Source: Rhododendron vialii
Taxonomy: Eukaryota; Streptophyta; Magnoliopsida; Ericales; Ericaceae
Assembly (NCBI RefSeq): GCF_030253575.1
Contig: NC_080557.1
Span: forward strand, 48,405,501-48,469,500
DNA length: 64,000 nucleotides
Direction: 5' to 3'
Shown: positions 11,701 through 23,191 of the stretch, piece by piece
Numbering within the stretch: the first letter of the stretch is position 1
How the letters are laid out: every line of letters begins with the position of its first letter
Notes under the pieces: generated by a model
Databases searched by the model: none
The model's input: the letters and a program-made list of their open reading frames with translations, nothing else
Told to the model about the DNA's origin: nothing
Translations under genes and position numbers: made by a program

Positions 11701-14700
11701 TGGAAATAAATTTTAACCTCTCAAAATGCCACAGGTTATAGTAGGGTCAATACTCAATACGGAGCAGAATAGTTGACCTTTAAATTACGTTTATGCTGTA
11801 GCCCAATGTTTGACGCTCAGAATGCTAACAGATTTTCTAGCAAATGTTTTCTCCTCTTAAATGTTATTTTTTGGTTCCATATGATAGCTTTATGGAACAT
11901 CACCTGTGCTACTGTTGTGTTGAACCTTTCCTTGACAGGTTATCTTAAGCTTTTTTGTGGTTTAATTACAGTATCTACAGAGCTGTACATAAATCTGAAG
12001 GTTCAATAAGTAAAGTCAACCAAGTTGCACAGGTTTGCTATAATATTATCCTTGCGAATTTTTGGTTGCCAAATTCGCATGACATTTCTTATTTGCTTCA
12101 AAACTTACTTTCATTTGCTTGGATTGTAAGCTTCGGATCATTATAAAACCAAAGCCATGCGTTGGAGTCGGGCCTTTGTGTAGTGCTCAGCAGGTTGATT
12201 CTTACTCATTGCCAAGTAATTGTCCATAGTTTTGTAAATTACATACAAAATACTACGGTATTGATCGTTTCCCTCTCGCTCTAATAAATGTGCATTTTTC
12301 AGGTCTGTTACCATGTCCTCGGGCTATTACATGGAATTTGGACCCCTATACCTCAATCTGTATGTAACTTGCTTTTCCTTTGTTCCGAGAATTTGAATTC
12401 ATGTTTCATTTTGTTACTAATCACTATTGATTTTTGGTCCATTGATGTCTGTTACAGATGAAAGATTATATTGCGACTCCAAAACCTAATGGGTATCAGA
12501 GTCTTCATACAACAGTAATTCCATTTCTTTATGAGAGCATGTTTCAGCTAGAAGTTCAGGTTTGGATTTTAATCTTCAATTTTTTTCCCATTATTCAATT
12601 TCTCTCCTTTGATTCTTTGAATGCTGTTTAATGTCATATCCTTATTATTGGTCACCACGTGAGTATCTAATATGGTTTTGTCCTTTAGAAAAACATTCAA
12701 TTTGAGTTGGGATGCAGTATTAAAAACTTACATTGATCTGCTAAATTTATGAAAAAAAATATAGCCCTTGACAGCGCAGAATAGCAAAGAAGGATTCATG
12801 TATCCGATGCCTTTTAATTGTAACATGAGGCTTAATTTTGTTTGGATTTCCCTTACTTCTGGTATGCAGTCATATTTTTTCTTTTTATGGTTGACAGATA
12901 AGAACTGAAGAGATGGATCTGATAGCAGAGAGAGGCATTGCTACCCATTATAGTGGGAAGGTTTTGGTTAACGGTTCCCTCAGGGTATTTTTCTTTGATC
13001 CTTGCTAATTTAAAGTCTTCCTTTAAGGAATTTTCTTTTTATATTTCTTTGGATTTTTGTTCCTATTTTATTTATTCATTCCCTCCTACATGAATTTATA
13101 GAACCCGTAGTGATGTGCGCAGTACAAAGTTTATGATGCAGAACTCGTTTGGTTCCTAATGAAGTTTTGAAATACCTGACTTCCTTTCCCTCCAGATTGG
13201 TTGGCTCAATGCAATTAGGGAATGGCAAGAGGAATTTGTTGGAAACATGAGTTCCAGAGAATTTGTAGACACTATCACCAGAGATCTTTTAGGTAGCCGT
13301 GTCTTCGTGTTTACTCCAAAGGGAGAGGTAAGAGGATTGATTGTCACAAATGAAAGAATATTCTGCTGCATGATGCAGTGTTCTAAAACTCGCTACTCGG
13401 TGGTTGCTCGGCCAGGCACCTTGGAGCGAGTAGTCGGCGTTAGTCGGTGAGTAATGGCCACCGAGTAGGGATTAGTCCCCTCGGCTAGGCACCTTGGAGC
13501 GAGTACTCGGCCAGGAATACCTCGTTTTAGAACACTGGCATGATGTCTTAATGGTCTCTCACATTCCATGCAGATTAAAAATCTTCCCAAGGGGGCAACT
13601 GCCATTGACTATGCCTACATGATACACACTGAAATTGGCAACAAAATGGTCGCTGCAAAGGTATACTTTTAACTGTGGGCTTGTCATTCTTAGCATTCCA
13701 CAGGTCACTGCCCGATATTTTTATCCATTTGCAGGTCAATGGTATCCGTGTTTGTCCCTCTCATGTACTTGCAAATGCTGAAGTTGTTGAGATAATATCC
13801 TATGATGTGAGTTGATCTCAGTTCCTTTTTGTTGAATTTTTGGGTAATTTACATGTAGATGATGTGGTGGTATTTATGTAGATGACGTGGTCATGTTTAT
13901 GTAGATGATGATGTGTGTGTTTTTACGATTTTGGTTTTTTACCTTCCCAGAGTTGCTAGAAAACTATGTTTAACATGATGAGAAAGTATTGTGCTAAAGT
14001 ATGTTTTTCATGATGAAAACTAACATCATGACAGTATTGCACTCATATCATTTTCAGAACTCTAACGCTGAAGATGTTTCATGAGGCACGTGATTCTCTT
14101 GACCCGCTTAACGAAAAAAGTACCATATCTCCGCTAGTAGATGACTGCGTAGTCAGATTAAAAAACACTATAGGGATAGGGCTTGGGAATTCTAAAGCAT
14201 GTAGATAATTTGACTTGTCAAGAGGAAATGAAGGCCCTTATCGCTGTAGACGATGAAGTGGCATGTCAGAGATCTCTGAAGCAATGATAGCACAACGACG
14301 AAAACGACATATGCCCTTGTCTGTGGAGTCATATTTCCGTATTCCAAATGTTCCTTTATACATCCATAAGTTTATGACTTGTGAGAAAATCTTGGAAACT
14401 TCTGGTTCAGTAAGAAGAGAATGTGCCAGCAAGGTGGTCATGGTATTCTTCCCATCTCTGGTGGTAGTTAGCAAGTTTATTGTTCTCCACAGAAGTGAAA
14501 TCATATTAGGGGGTATGCATCTACCATGCATCTGCTTCCGAACCACATGGCGTAAACGCTGTAAAGTATCAAGAGATTGAAAGTTAATAGTTGTGATGAC
14601 TATCTGGGTTGCAATTCCACTAAATGTGTGTATTGTAGGATTTAATAGTTCTAATCTTTATATTCCAAGCTCTAGAAAGTTCAATGTTAAGATGTCATGC

Positions 14701-16388
14701 ATCCCTTACGAGTGGTAGGTCCTAAAGTAGAATTCTAGACTTAGTTGTTCGGTCTCTATACGAGTCACAGACATCCTATTTCTTTTGTTGCTCGTAGCTA
14801 GTGTTTGTTATGCTTCCTAATTGGATTTGTTTGTTGCTCTTGAGTTACAGCCTACCATCCATATACAGTGTTCTCTCGAGTAATTTGCAGTTATGCATAT
14901 TTACCGCTAACTGCAACTTATGTGAAATTTTACTGTGAAGTGATTCAGTTGTCCTTTGCTTGCTTCCCATGCGACTCAAAATTTGCCTTTTGTGCCAGGC
15001 ACTCTCAAACAAAACAGCATTCCAAAGACATACAGAGTGGCTGAAATATGCTAAAACACGAAGTGCCAGACACAAAATTAAGAAGGTAGGTTTTCCTTAC
15101 CATAGAATTTTGGTACTTAAGACATCCATTGCCTCTGTCTGTTAATGTAAGGTTTATGATGTGTTCAGTTTTTGATGGAGCAAGCTGCACTATCGGCAAC
15201 GGAAATAACAGAAGATAGAGTAAATGAATTTGTTACCGATCCCAAGGAGGATAGCAAAGTAGAAAGGCTCTCAGATTATTCCAAAGGAAGCTCCTACAAC
15301 TGGGAGAAGATCGTCAGGAATGTTGTTGAAACCAGCAAAGATACTTTCCAAGTCCGTGGTAGCATTCAGGACCCCAAGGTCAATGGGAAACATAACAAGC
15401 ATATGCAGCACGTGAGTTTGAAGGCCACAGGAGAGGTTTTATTTCAGGGAAATGGTGTAGGTGAAATGATACTTGCAAATATTCCCATGTACAAAGAAGT
15501 CTTGCCCAGTCTGAACCGCTGGCAAGCTGACAAGGTTGCATCTTGGCACAACCTTGAAGGGCATTCCATTCACTGGTTCTGTGTGGTGTGTATTGATCGA
15601 ACAGGTGAGTCTTTGCTTCTTTTTTCTTCTTTTTCAATAGCCCATCTTGTGGCTCTCTTTCTTTGAGATTCAATATGTAAAGGGAATATTTGTGCCAGTA
15701 GTCATTAAAAAAATGTTGCTGTTGTAGTTATCTTTGCATTGGGTTACGTTTGCATTCTGGAAAGGGGAACAATTGTTGTGGAAACCAAGTTAGCCTCCTT
15801 CCATACTATTGAGCACCCTTGGAACCGATTAGACTATTCTATTTGGTTATATTTGCTAAATTGGCCATTACATATTTTACCAACCCGAAATTAAATGAAG
15901 TAAAACTTTTACTTGCTAGAGAATTGAATTCACGTCATGTTTATCATAGTTTTGTCAGTACTTATAGGCAAGAATCCATTTCAGGCATAATGGCTAAGAT
16001 TACAACAGCATTGGCAGCAGTAGGCATTACAATATGTGCTTGTGCGGTGAGTAGTTGTGTTGAAAAATTGCAGCTATACTTGTTTGTTACCATTGATCTT
16101 CTCCATGTGGAGTCCATTACAAGTTCTATTATATTAGCAGGCAGAGATGGATAGAGGAAGAGGGATGGCAGTCATGTTATTCCATATTGACGGACGCCTG
16201 GATTGCTTGGTATGTGTGAAAGTTTCAAACACGCACTAATGAAATCTTCTTGTCTCTGCTAGGTTTTTTCAGTTTTTTTTTTTTCCTTTCAGGTTAATGT
16301 TTGTTCAGAGGTAGATCTAATGAATGGTGTTTTGGGGTGGTCCGTGGGTTGCAGCTGGCCTGAAAGCCAACAATTTCTAGAATGCTAA
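5715..16388 (+). CDS. RSH1: RelA/SpoT homologue 1, chloroplast (p)ppGpp hydrolase
   Basis: Exons: 5715-5739, 5825-6015, 7085-7264, 8536-8601, 8816-8908, 9030-9161, 9262-9363, 9441-9518, 9617-9688, 11107-11214, 11473-11570, 11972-12032, 12131-12193, 12303-12359, 12458-12559, 12898-12984, 13196-13327, 13574-13660, 13735-13806, 14999-15085, 15169-15604, 15985-16046, 16141-16209, 16293-16388. They join in frame to 851 codons. Residues 1-72 look like a transit peptide. An HD hydrolase domain (about 155-313) contains HDTVEDT near 198. A synthetase-like region (350-505) contains YQSLHT near 455. A TGS domain (about 530-602) and a C-terminal ACT domain (about 770-851, ending FLEC) follow. The order matches plant RSH1. 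The usual synthetase aspartate region reads VNQVAQLRI, so hydrolase-only activity is likely. Relative to Arabidopsis RSH1 as I recall it, about 20 residues are missing between exons 16 and 17. Confidence 0.96.
13376..13537. mobile_element. Small hAT-type MITE in an RSH1 intron
   Basis: This 162-bp element has inverted ends CAGTGTTCTAAAAC and GTTTTAGAACACTG. It is flanked by perfect 8-bp duplications GCATGATG at 13368-13375 and 13538-13545, which fits the hAT target-site length. The interior is rich in CTCGG/CCGAG blocks that pair with each other. It lies between the exons ending at 13327 and starting at 13574 and does not disturb coding. Confidence 0.88.
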
Positions 16389-17494
16389 TCAATTGGTGCA
16401 GCTGGCAACTGAATAATTAACCCGGCTAGCAGAGGCTGGGGTGTGAAGTTTTGTCCTCTTGTAAAGATCTGAGATCTGGGTAAGCGGTAGATAGATTGGT
16501 AATTACTTCTTTGAGTTTCTCCTTTTATTTGTTGGATACTGGTGACTAAGAGAAGCAGCCACCAATTTGATGTAGTCTGTGGAGTCGGGGGTTGTATATA
16601 GAGCGGACTAATAGTTTTTGAAATATACTTGTAAAGATACTTGCAAGAAGAGGAGACTTAATCATTTATACAAAAGGTTTATACACGACATATCACGTCT
16701 CTGGACTTCCTTTTTTCTGTGTTTAAAAACTTTGTATCTTCTGTCCTGAGAAGGACTATTATTCTAAAGAAAGTGGCGTTAAGGTTACGATCGTATCGCC
16801 CATTGTAGACTATAATAGCGGGAGCTTTGTGCACTGGTGCCCTTTGTTTTAATTTTTATGAGCAGGTGTGTACCGAAGCAATAAATCTTTCAAAGAACAT
16901 GCAAATTTTGTTTTCTGCTTTCCCCACAGAATTGGATCTTCAAGAGGATGCGATGTAGAATTAAAGCCGGATGGATTATTGGCAGTGCAATATAAGGAAC
17001 TCAATGTTGGTGATTTAGAAGAAAACATGTTTATTTTCTGCAAATGACTAGCTGACTTCAATTTTAGGATAAATTAGTGTGGTGGTAAGGTAATATAAGA
17101 TGAGAAATGAAATAATCAGGAACAAGTTACACCAATTTATGACACAAGGACCGTTAAGGAGATCAACGCAAACCAGGATCTCAGTTCTTCTAAATTAGGA
17201 AAAAGCTACAGCAATTTACTAGTGATCCACTTAACAATTTCAAAATGAGCTGATTTTCTGCAGGCAAGGTTAGAAAGTATGAAGTTTTACAAAATACAAG
17301 GCTTTGATCATTGACGCAGTGGTGGGCTTCATGCATGGTGCGTAAAATGCATCCACTTTGTAGGTGAGCAGGGACAATTCAATTTGTGGATAACAAGGGA
17401 CATGTAGTATTAGAGATGCAAAAACAAGCATTGGAGACATGAATTGATACGCTATAAACTTACTACCCCTTATTTATAAGTACTTTAGGTAAAG
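16389..17494. other. RSH1 3' region and spacer to the convergent gene
   Basis: The first few hundred bases probably hold the RSH1 3' UTR. An AATAAA lies near 16879 but is far from the stop. From about 17060 the sequence is probably the 3' UTR of the minus-strand gene. No further coding sequence was recognised. Confidence 0.5.
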
Positions 17495-19715
17495 CTATGG
17501 TAGTTCCCAGATATGGGAGAGAATCATCACTAGTAAGAATACAATGAGACAAAGCTTCACAATGTTGGCAAATGAAAGTAGCAGCGGTCCAACCACAAGC
17601 AGCAGCAGCACAGCGGCTGACGATATCCAGATTCCCATGTTGGACCTGTCTGTTGAGACATTAATCCTCATCAGAAGCTCCTTCATAGGACTGATTCTTG
17701 ATTGTACTGTATCTTCAATTTTGTAGTTGCCATTGGCATAGATACCCTCATTGTTGATGCTAGCATGGCAGCCCCTCTCCTCTGTTTCGCCGGTTCTGTA
17801 CTCATCAATCTTCTCCTCCAGTTTCTGGATATTTGTTTTGGATTCTTCTTTGAGTTGTTGTGATAATTCCTCTATTGACTCCAATGGCCAAATTGCCTCC
17901 GCGTTGGATTCCATGGACGAGTCTCCTGTTTCTTCAGAGCTTTCTTCAACTTTCTCTGCCATTTCTTCCTCATCCGCGTACTCATCATTTTCATCACTAT
18001 CTTCTTCTTCACTGAATCTCAACAGTTGGTTGTCTTGAATTGTCCCAACCGCTTCATTGTTTTCTCCATGGTCATGTCCTTTTTCTTCCTCAATCAATTG
18101 AATTTCTGGGTTGTCTTCTGCTTCAATCCGAGCTGAATCAATTGTCTTTTCCTCTTCCTTTACTTGGATTGCTTCACGATTTATTTCCATCGTAAAGTGA
18201 ACCTTTTGAGCTGTCTTAACTAATTCTTCGACCACTTCTACAATATTCTCTCCATTTTCTTGTTCTTTTACAACCAATTGCATTTGTGGGGGGTCTTCAG
18301 CTTCAGTTTGCGGTGAATCTGGTGCCCCAGTTACCTCATCCTCTTTCATAACTTGGATTTCTTCCGGGTTAAATTCAACAGCAAACTGATCCTTCTGAGT
18401 TGTCTCAATTACTCTTTCGACAGTGTCTGCAATATTATCTCCATCCTCTTGTTCTCCTTCTTTTCCAATCAACTGCATCTTCTTTATGTCATCTTCTGCT
18501 CCAAACTGAGGTGCATCAGGTGCTCTAACTGCTTCATCCTCTGTCATAACTTTGAATACTTCCTGGTTAAATTGAACAGCAAACGGATCAATTTGAAATG
18601 TCTCAGTTACTTCACTCACTATTTCTGCTCCATTTTCTTGTTCTTCCTCTTCTCCTCCTCCTTGTCCCATCGATTGTATTTTTGGGAGTTCTTCTTCAAA
18701 CTGATCTGATTGAAGTACCTTATTCTCAATTGCCTTTTCCTCTGCTACCAATGAGTAGTCTTGCTTGTTGACACCATAATCAGTCCCCAATGAACTGTTT
18801 TTTGGTTTTGGATTATCACCCAATACGATGTCCAAATAGTTGGGCTTCTCCTTTGGCCGAGTGATCTCAAGCATGGTGTCGATGTCCTGTATCAAATTAC
18901 CATCTAAAACAGTATTATTGGAATTTTGGTCAACTACAATATCAAGGAGTCTTGACGATTTAGGGTTGAATTAAGAACAAAAACAAGGAACCAAATCAAC
19001 CGAGTAATTACAAAACACTGATAAATACCAAGATCAAGCTTTTGCTGGTGTCCAACGGTGTGGAATCAATCTGGGTCGGAGACGCATCTTTAATTCCATC
19101 TCCACTGCAATTGGAAAATTGATATATTTGAATCATGAATCATTTAACACCATTTGGATGGCTGATTTGTGGAGCGATTAATCCAGATCCAGAGAAAAGA
19201 AATTGTGGAGAAAATGTTCCTTTTCCCTAGAAACAAATTCTTGATCCAAATCAGCACTCTACCGCAACATAATTACACTAGTACAGTTGATGTAAATGGT
19301 TTACCAAGTACAGTATGTAATTAAATGCATGTTTAATTAGCTCAAACCTTGGATGGTAATCCGGTGGTGGAGAGGAATTATCTTGAAGAAGAACAAGGAG
19401 GCCTTTTCCCTGATCATCATTACTACTGTTGTCGTTGTTCACTTCCAACTGGTTACATGCGTCAGTGGTGATGGGAATTGGTTGTGGCTGCGGCGGGTGG
19501 TGGTGGTGGTTGGTTTTGTTGGGTAGTCTTTTGTTCCTCAATTTAATTGCAGAAATCACCGAAACTAAGGTAGCAATTGCCACTACTCCGCCCCACACGA
19601 GAACTCCTCCAACACCACCACCACCACCACCACCACCACCTCCGCCCCTGCCGCCGCCCATGCTGATAGCCATCTTCTGCTTTTCTTGCTTGATCTTGTC
19701 TTTGGGCTTCTCCAT
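17495..19715 (-). CDS. Unknown acidic, internally repeated membrane protein
   Basis: I do not recognise this family. Exon 1 (19715-19348) starts at an ATG and encodes a lysine-rich start, a poly-glycine run, one hydrophobic segment (about residues 38-57) and a His/Pro-rich linker. A likely exon 2 is 19104-19029. The last exon runs from about 18945 to 17495 and encodes over 460 residues. It is very acidic, with three to four imperfect repeats of 60-67 residues (18679-18104 and a weaker fourth), and ends with two hydrophobic segments and a short tail. The shape suggests a membrane-anchored protein with an acidic, probably disordered or coiled body. Exons 1 and 2 join cleanly in frame, but the acceptors visible before the last exon do not restore frame with the obvious exon 2 donor at 19028, so that border is unresolved. 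Confidence 0.72.
18104..18679 (-). repeat. Coding tandem repeats of about 60-67 residues
   Basis: Three consecutive units lie at 18679-18479, 18478-18284 and 18283-18104. They share a pattern of a QL/QS start, an acidic ENG/DGDN stretch, a V-E-x-T-Q block, an F-x-V-x-x-N core, a QVM-x-E-D block and an EAED end. A degraded fourth unit follows to about 18000. The units are diverged at DNA level, so the duplications are not recent. Confidence 0.75.
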
Positions 19716-21594
19716 GTTATCAATTTTATTCCTTGTTCTGAAAATACGAATCTAAACGTAATCTCCAATTTTCTTGGAGATGGAGGCTTGGTTCGTTTCT
19801 CAATGTATTTTGCTTCTCATTGGGATTATCAATTCCCCTGTGCTGTGTAGTTTATTTACTCGCAGATGAGAGAGAGAGAGAGTGAAGTGGGAAACATCAG
19901 ACCAGTCGGAGGTTGGAGCGGACATCTCAAAGTCTCTTTTAATTCCGTTGTTGCTTACCTACAAGCTGCACCAAACACTCGTGCCACTCGTGCTTATATT
20001 TATAATTTATTACTACAGATTTTGTACTTCGCATAATAATTAGAGATATTTTTGAGAAAATATAGCTACATAAATATAAATATATAAATGCAGTAAAAAG
20101 GGCGTCTGAGTCCAAGAAGTTGCCGAATATGCGGGGTTTGAGGAATATGGAAATATGACGGCCCATAACGTATTTTAATAGTTAATATCCGTCAAGAAGA
20201 ATATTTTTAGTATTAACAAATATTCTCAACATGTCCGTAGCAGATATTAATTATCAAAACATGTATTTGATCTTCATTTTCCCGAGAAATATTGAAGTAC
20301 AAAGCCTACCCTTTGCAAGTAAAGATGTCATTTCCAAATTCCAATGATCAAACTCAAGAAGCCACAATGAAACGGGTTTCATTGGTGTGCTTTAAATGAC
20401 TCGGATCAAATCATTTTACAAGCAATGGGAGAGTGAGGATTTTCATTTAAGGAGAGCCAACCTAAAAAATGGAATATTCATTGCATGACAAAAGATCCCA
20501 CATGCTTTTTATTTCGTTGCTCCAAGACATAAATTAAAAGATAATCTAATTTTTTTTGGTAAAGTAATTCTGAAATAATAATCTTTAAAGAATAAGATAT
20601 AGTTACTTGAATTTCAAGAGAGCCAAACTAAATTTATTTAAATTATAACTCGACTTTAACTACTTAAATAGTGTCTGTAATGCCATTACTTCTTTTTTTA
20701 CTTGCAAGCTGCAACACATGGATGATTGGAGGTATCCTGAATACAGAAAAGAGCAAATTGTTGTTTTGTTTTCTTAATGTTCACTTAGAAAACCAATTTA
20801 GAAAAAGTTATCAAAGAGAAGTAGTCCAATTTTGAGGTCATCAAGCTCTCAGTCACTTAATTCGTGTGCGGATGCAGGAGCGGAAGTGTGAAAGCGCATT
20901 TGAAACACACCATAAACTACTAAAATTCGCAAGAGCGAGAATTGAAAGCGCGAGCAGAGTGCGAGTTTTGCTAACACAGGCATTCTGAAGGATTGTGCAA
21001 CTAAAATTAAGTTACATTGAGGTGTGTGACCTTTTTCTTTGTTGGGAAAATTAGTCCCGAAAATACAAGTTTGAAAATTATACATGCATATACAAGTTTG
21101 AACTATACATGAATAAAAATCCAGTACTATATAGGAACAATATAACAGATTGAATCGATGGAAAATTGAAAAAAACTAAACTGAAACGCCCATGTTTCAC
21201 ACGATGTCCTAAAATAGATTTTGCCTCCCGGTTGGTGGTTGAGGTTCCATCCGGAATCCTCTCAACATACAAACGGTTTTACATCGCCTCATGCACACCA
21301 CACACAAAGATTGCGCAACGAACAAAACCATGTGCGTACTCTCTCACAAGAAGAGCGAAATTGAATAAACAATACAAAATTCTGGATTTCTCCAGAATTT
21401 ATGAAACAAAAGCATTGAAATTTCTCGTGTCCTCCAAAAAGTAAGAAAGAAACCCAATTTTTCATTGTGGAGGGAGACCTTTCATTTGTGTCATCATAAA
21501 ATGAACAATGATGATCCATAAACATGGATGTTTAATTCTAGATAGACATGGAAAGCTGAAAGGTTTGCCACCAATGAGTCTAGTGTTGGACAAA
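19716..21594. other. Intergenic DNA, nothing recognised
   Basis: This is probably the promoter and 5' UTR of the minus-strand acidic-protein gene up to about 19900, including a short GA run near 19868-19880. Beyond that it is AT-rich sequence with only short frames. No complete transposon or RNA was recognised. Confidence 0.55.
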
Positions 21595-21942
21595 TAAGCC
21601 ATTTTGGCTTATTTTTTGTTTTTATTCAAATTTTTTTCGTATCACTTGGCTTATTATCATTTTTTTGGAGATTATTGCATCCTCACGACAAGAGGAATCT
21701 AAAAAGTAAAAAATTTTGACCGAAATCCAATTTTTTTTGAATAAAGACGAAAGTAAATCAATAAGCCAATTTTTTCGTCTTTATTCAAAAAAAATTGAAT
21801 TTCGGGCAAATTTTTTTACTTTTTAGATTCCTCTCGTCGTGAGGATGCAATAATCCCCAAAAAAATGATAATAAGCCAAGTGATACGAAAAAAATTTGAA
21901 TAAGAACAAAAAATAAGCCACTGTGGCTTATTTGTCCGAACA
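21595..21942. mobile_element. Long-hairpin MITE (foldback), copy B
   Basis: This is the same family as the element at 2041-2400. The ends are TTGGACAAATAAGCCA and TTATTTGTCCGAACA, each arm is about 165 bp, and the central part reads TCAATAAGCCAATTTTTTCG as in copy A. The two copies differ by scattered substitutions and short indels. No coding capacity was seen. Confidence 0.85.
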
Positions 21943-23005
21943 GGGAACCGAATGGTCACGACACCGACCTTTCACTTTCATTTCAAATCAAAATATTCTG
22001 GACATCCAAAAAAGCCTTTATGGGCTCAAGTCCAACCCTTATATCAAGCTCGGAGCTTATAGACCCTCCAATATTTACATCTTGACTTAATGCATAATGA
22101 GACGGATGTGACTAATCAGCTCCTCATCATGCCCCGGGACAATTTCTCATTCATTTTTCCAACATTCTTATCTCATTTTTCATTCTACTAGTTAATTGGA
22201 AGTAAAAAAATTAAATTAACTGCAAGTTAAAACAGAAATAATACCTAGTACTGCATTTACAAAAACTCAGCAAAATTGTGCAAATAGTCTAATTGTTTAG
22301 GGCTTGGGCTACCCAAGTTGAATTTTGTTTCTTTTTTTGACCACATGATCTGCATGCCAAAGCCCAAAACCACTGACGAGGGTGGTTTTCATTTGCTTTC
22401 TGGAGTAGTTTTGTCCACCTTAATCAATACTGTATATATTATTATATCAATAAACAAACAAGTTGGCAACTGGGAAGGTCCCATTCAACAAGTTGTAGTG
22501 GAAAGCATGATGTCGATCGATGACTGTAATGAGATTCTACTTGACGAATTTAATTGCTAGGATGATACGGATTCCAGAAGAAAAACAAAGAGCCTACTTT
22601 AAATCCTCTTTGCGTTTTTACTTTTTCCCCCTTCTTTGCGTTTCTCATTTTCATTTTACCCACGCAAATAACATAAGAAAAACAAATTAGACAAGTATTT
22701 GAGAAATAATCATCATTTTTTGTACTAAAAACTAGTTATTTCTCAAAATATTTGGATAAAAGTAAAATAATTTTAATTTTTCAATTCCTCTTGTCGAGAT
22801 AAATCAATAATTTAAAAAAAATTGGCACAAAACTAACAAATTCAAAAAAATTCAAACCAGAATAAAATTTTCAAATTTAAATTAAATTTAAATTAAATTC
22901 GTAAAAACGCAGAGTTTGGGATCAGTATGCAATTAATTCAAAAAGAAGACACGGGAAGAATCGAATCGTAAACGCCAAGAAAGTTCTACTCACCATGCCG
23001 TCCCC
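21943..23005. other. Intergenic DNA upstream of the ERF gene
   Basis: AT-rich, with an 80-residue open frame at 22318-22560 that resembles nothing known and lacks coding character. The part after about 22560 is presumably the ERF promoter. No defined hypoxia-response element was confirmed. Confidence 0.5.
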
Positions 23006-23042
23006 ATATAAAACTCTCACTCCTCTCCCCTTGAACTATAAA
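23006..23042 (+). promoter_or_regulatory. TATA boxes of the ERF-VII gene
   Basis: Two TATA-like sites, ATATAAAA at 23006-23013 and TATAAA at 23037-23042, precede a CT-rich leader of about 120 bp. There is no upstream ATG between the second site and the start codon at 23192. Confidence 0.55.
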
Positions 23043-23191
23043 ACCCCACCCACCTCCTCTCTCTCTCCTCCATTCTCGTCAACAATTTCCACAAGAACAT
23101 TCCTACCTTCCATTTCTATTTTCTACCAGTGCCTTCCATTTTAGTTTTCTTCAAACAAGAAGAAGAATCTCATACGATTCTAGCTCAACTC

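Noticed and set aside
17751-18709. Plus-strand open frames of 95-118 residues rich in Ser and Cys
   Set aside because: They are antisense shadows of the acidic Glu-rich coding repeats on the minus strand.
19429-19755. Plus-strand frame with a long proline run
   Set aside because: It is the complement of the poly-glycine coding stretch in exon 1 of the minus-strand gene.
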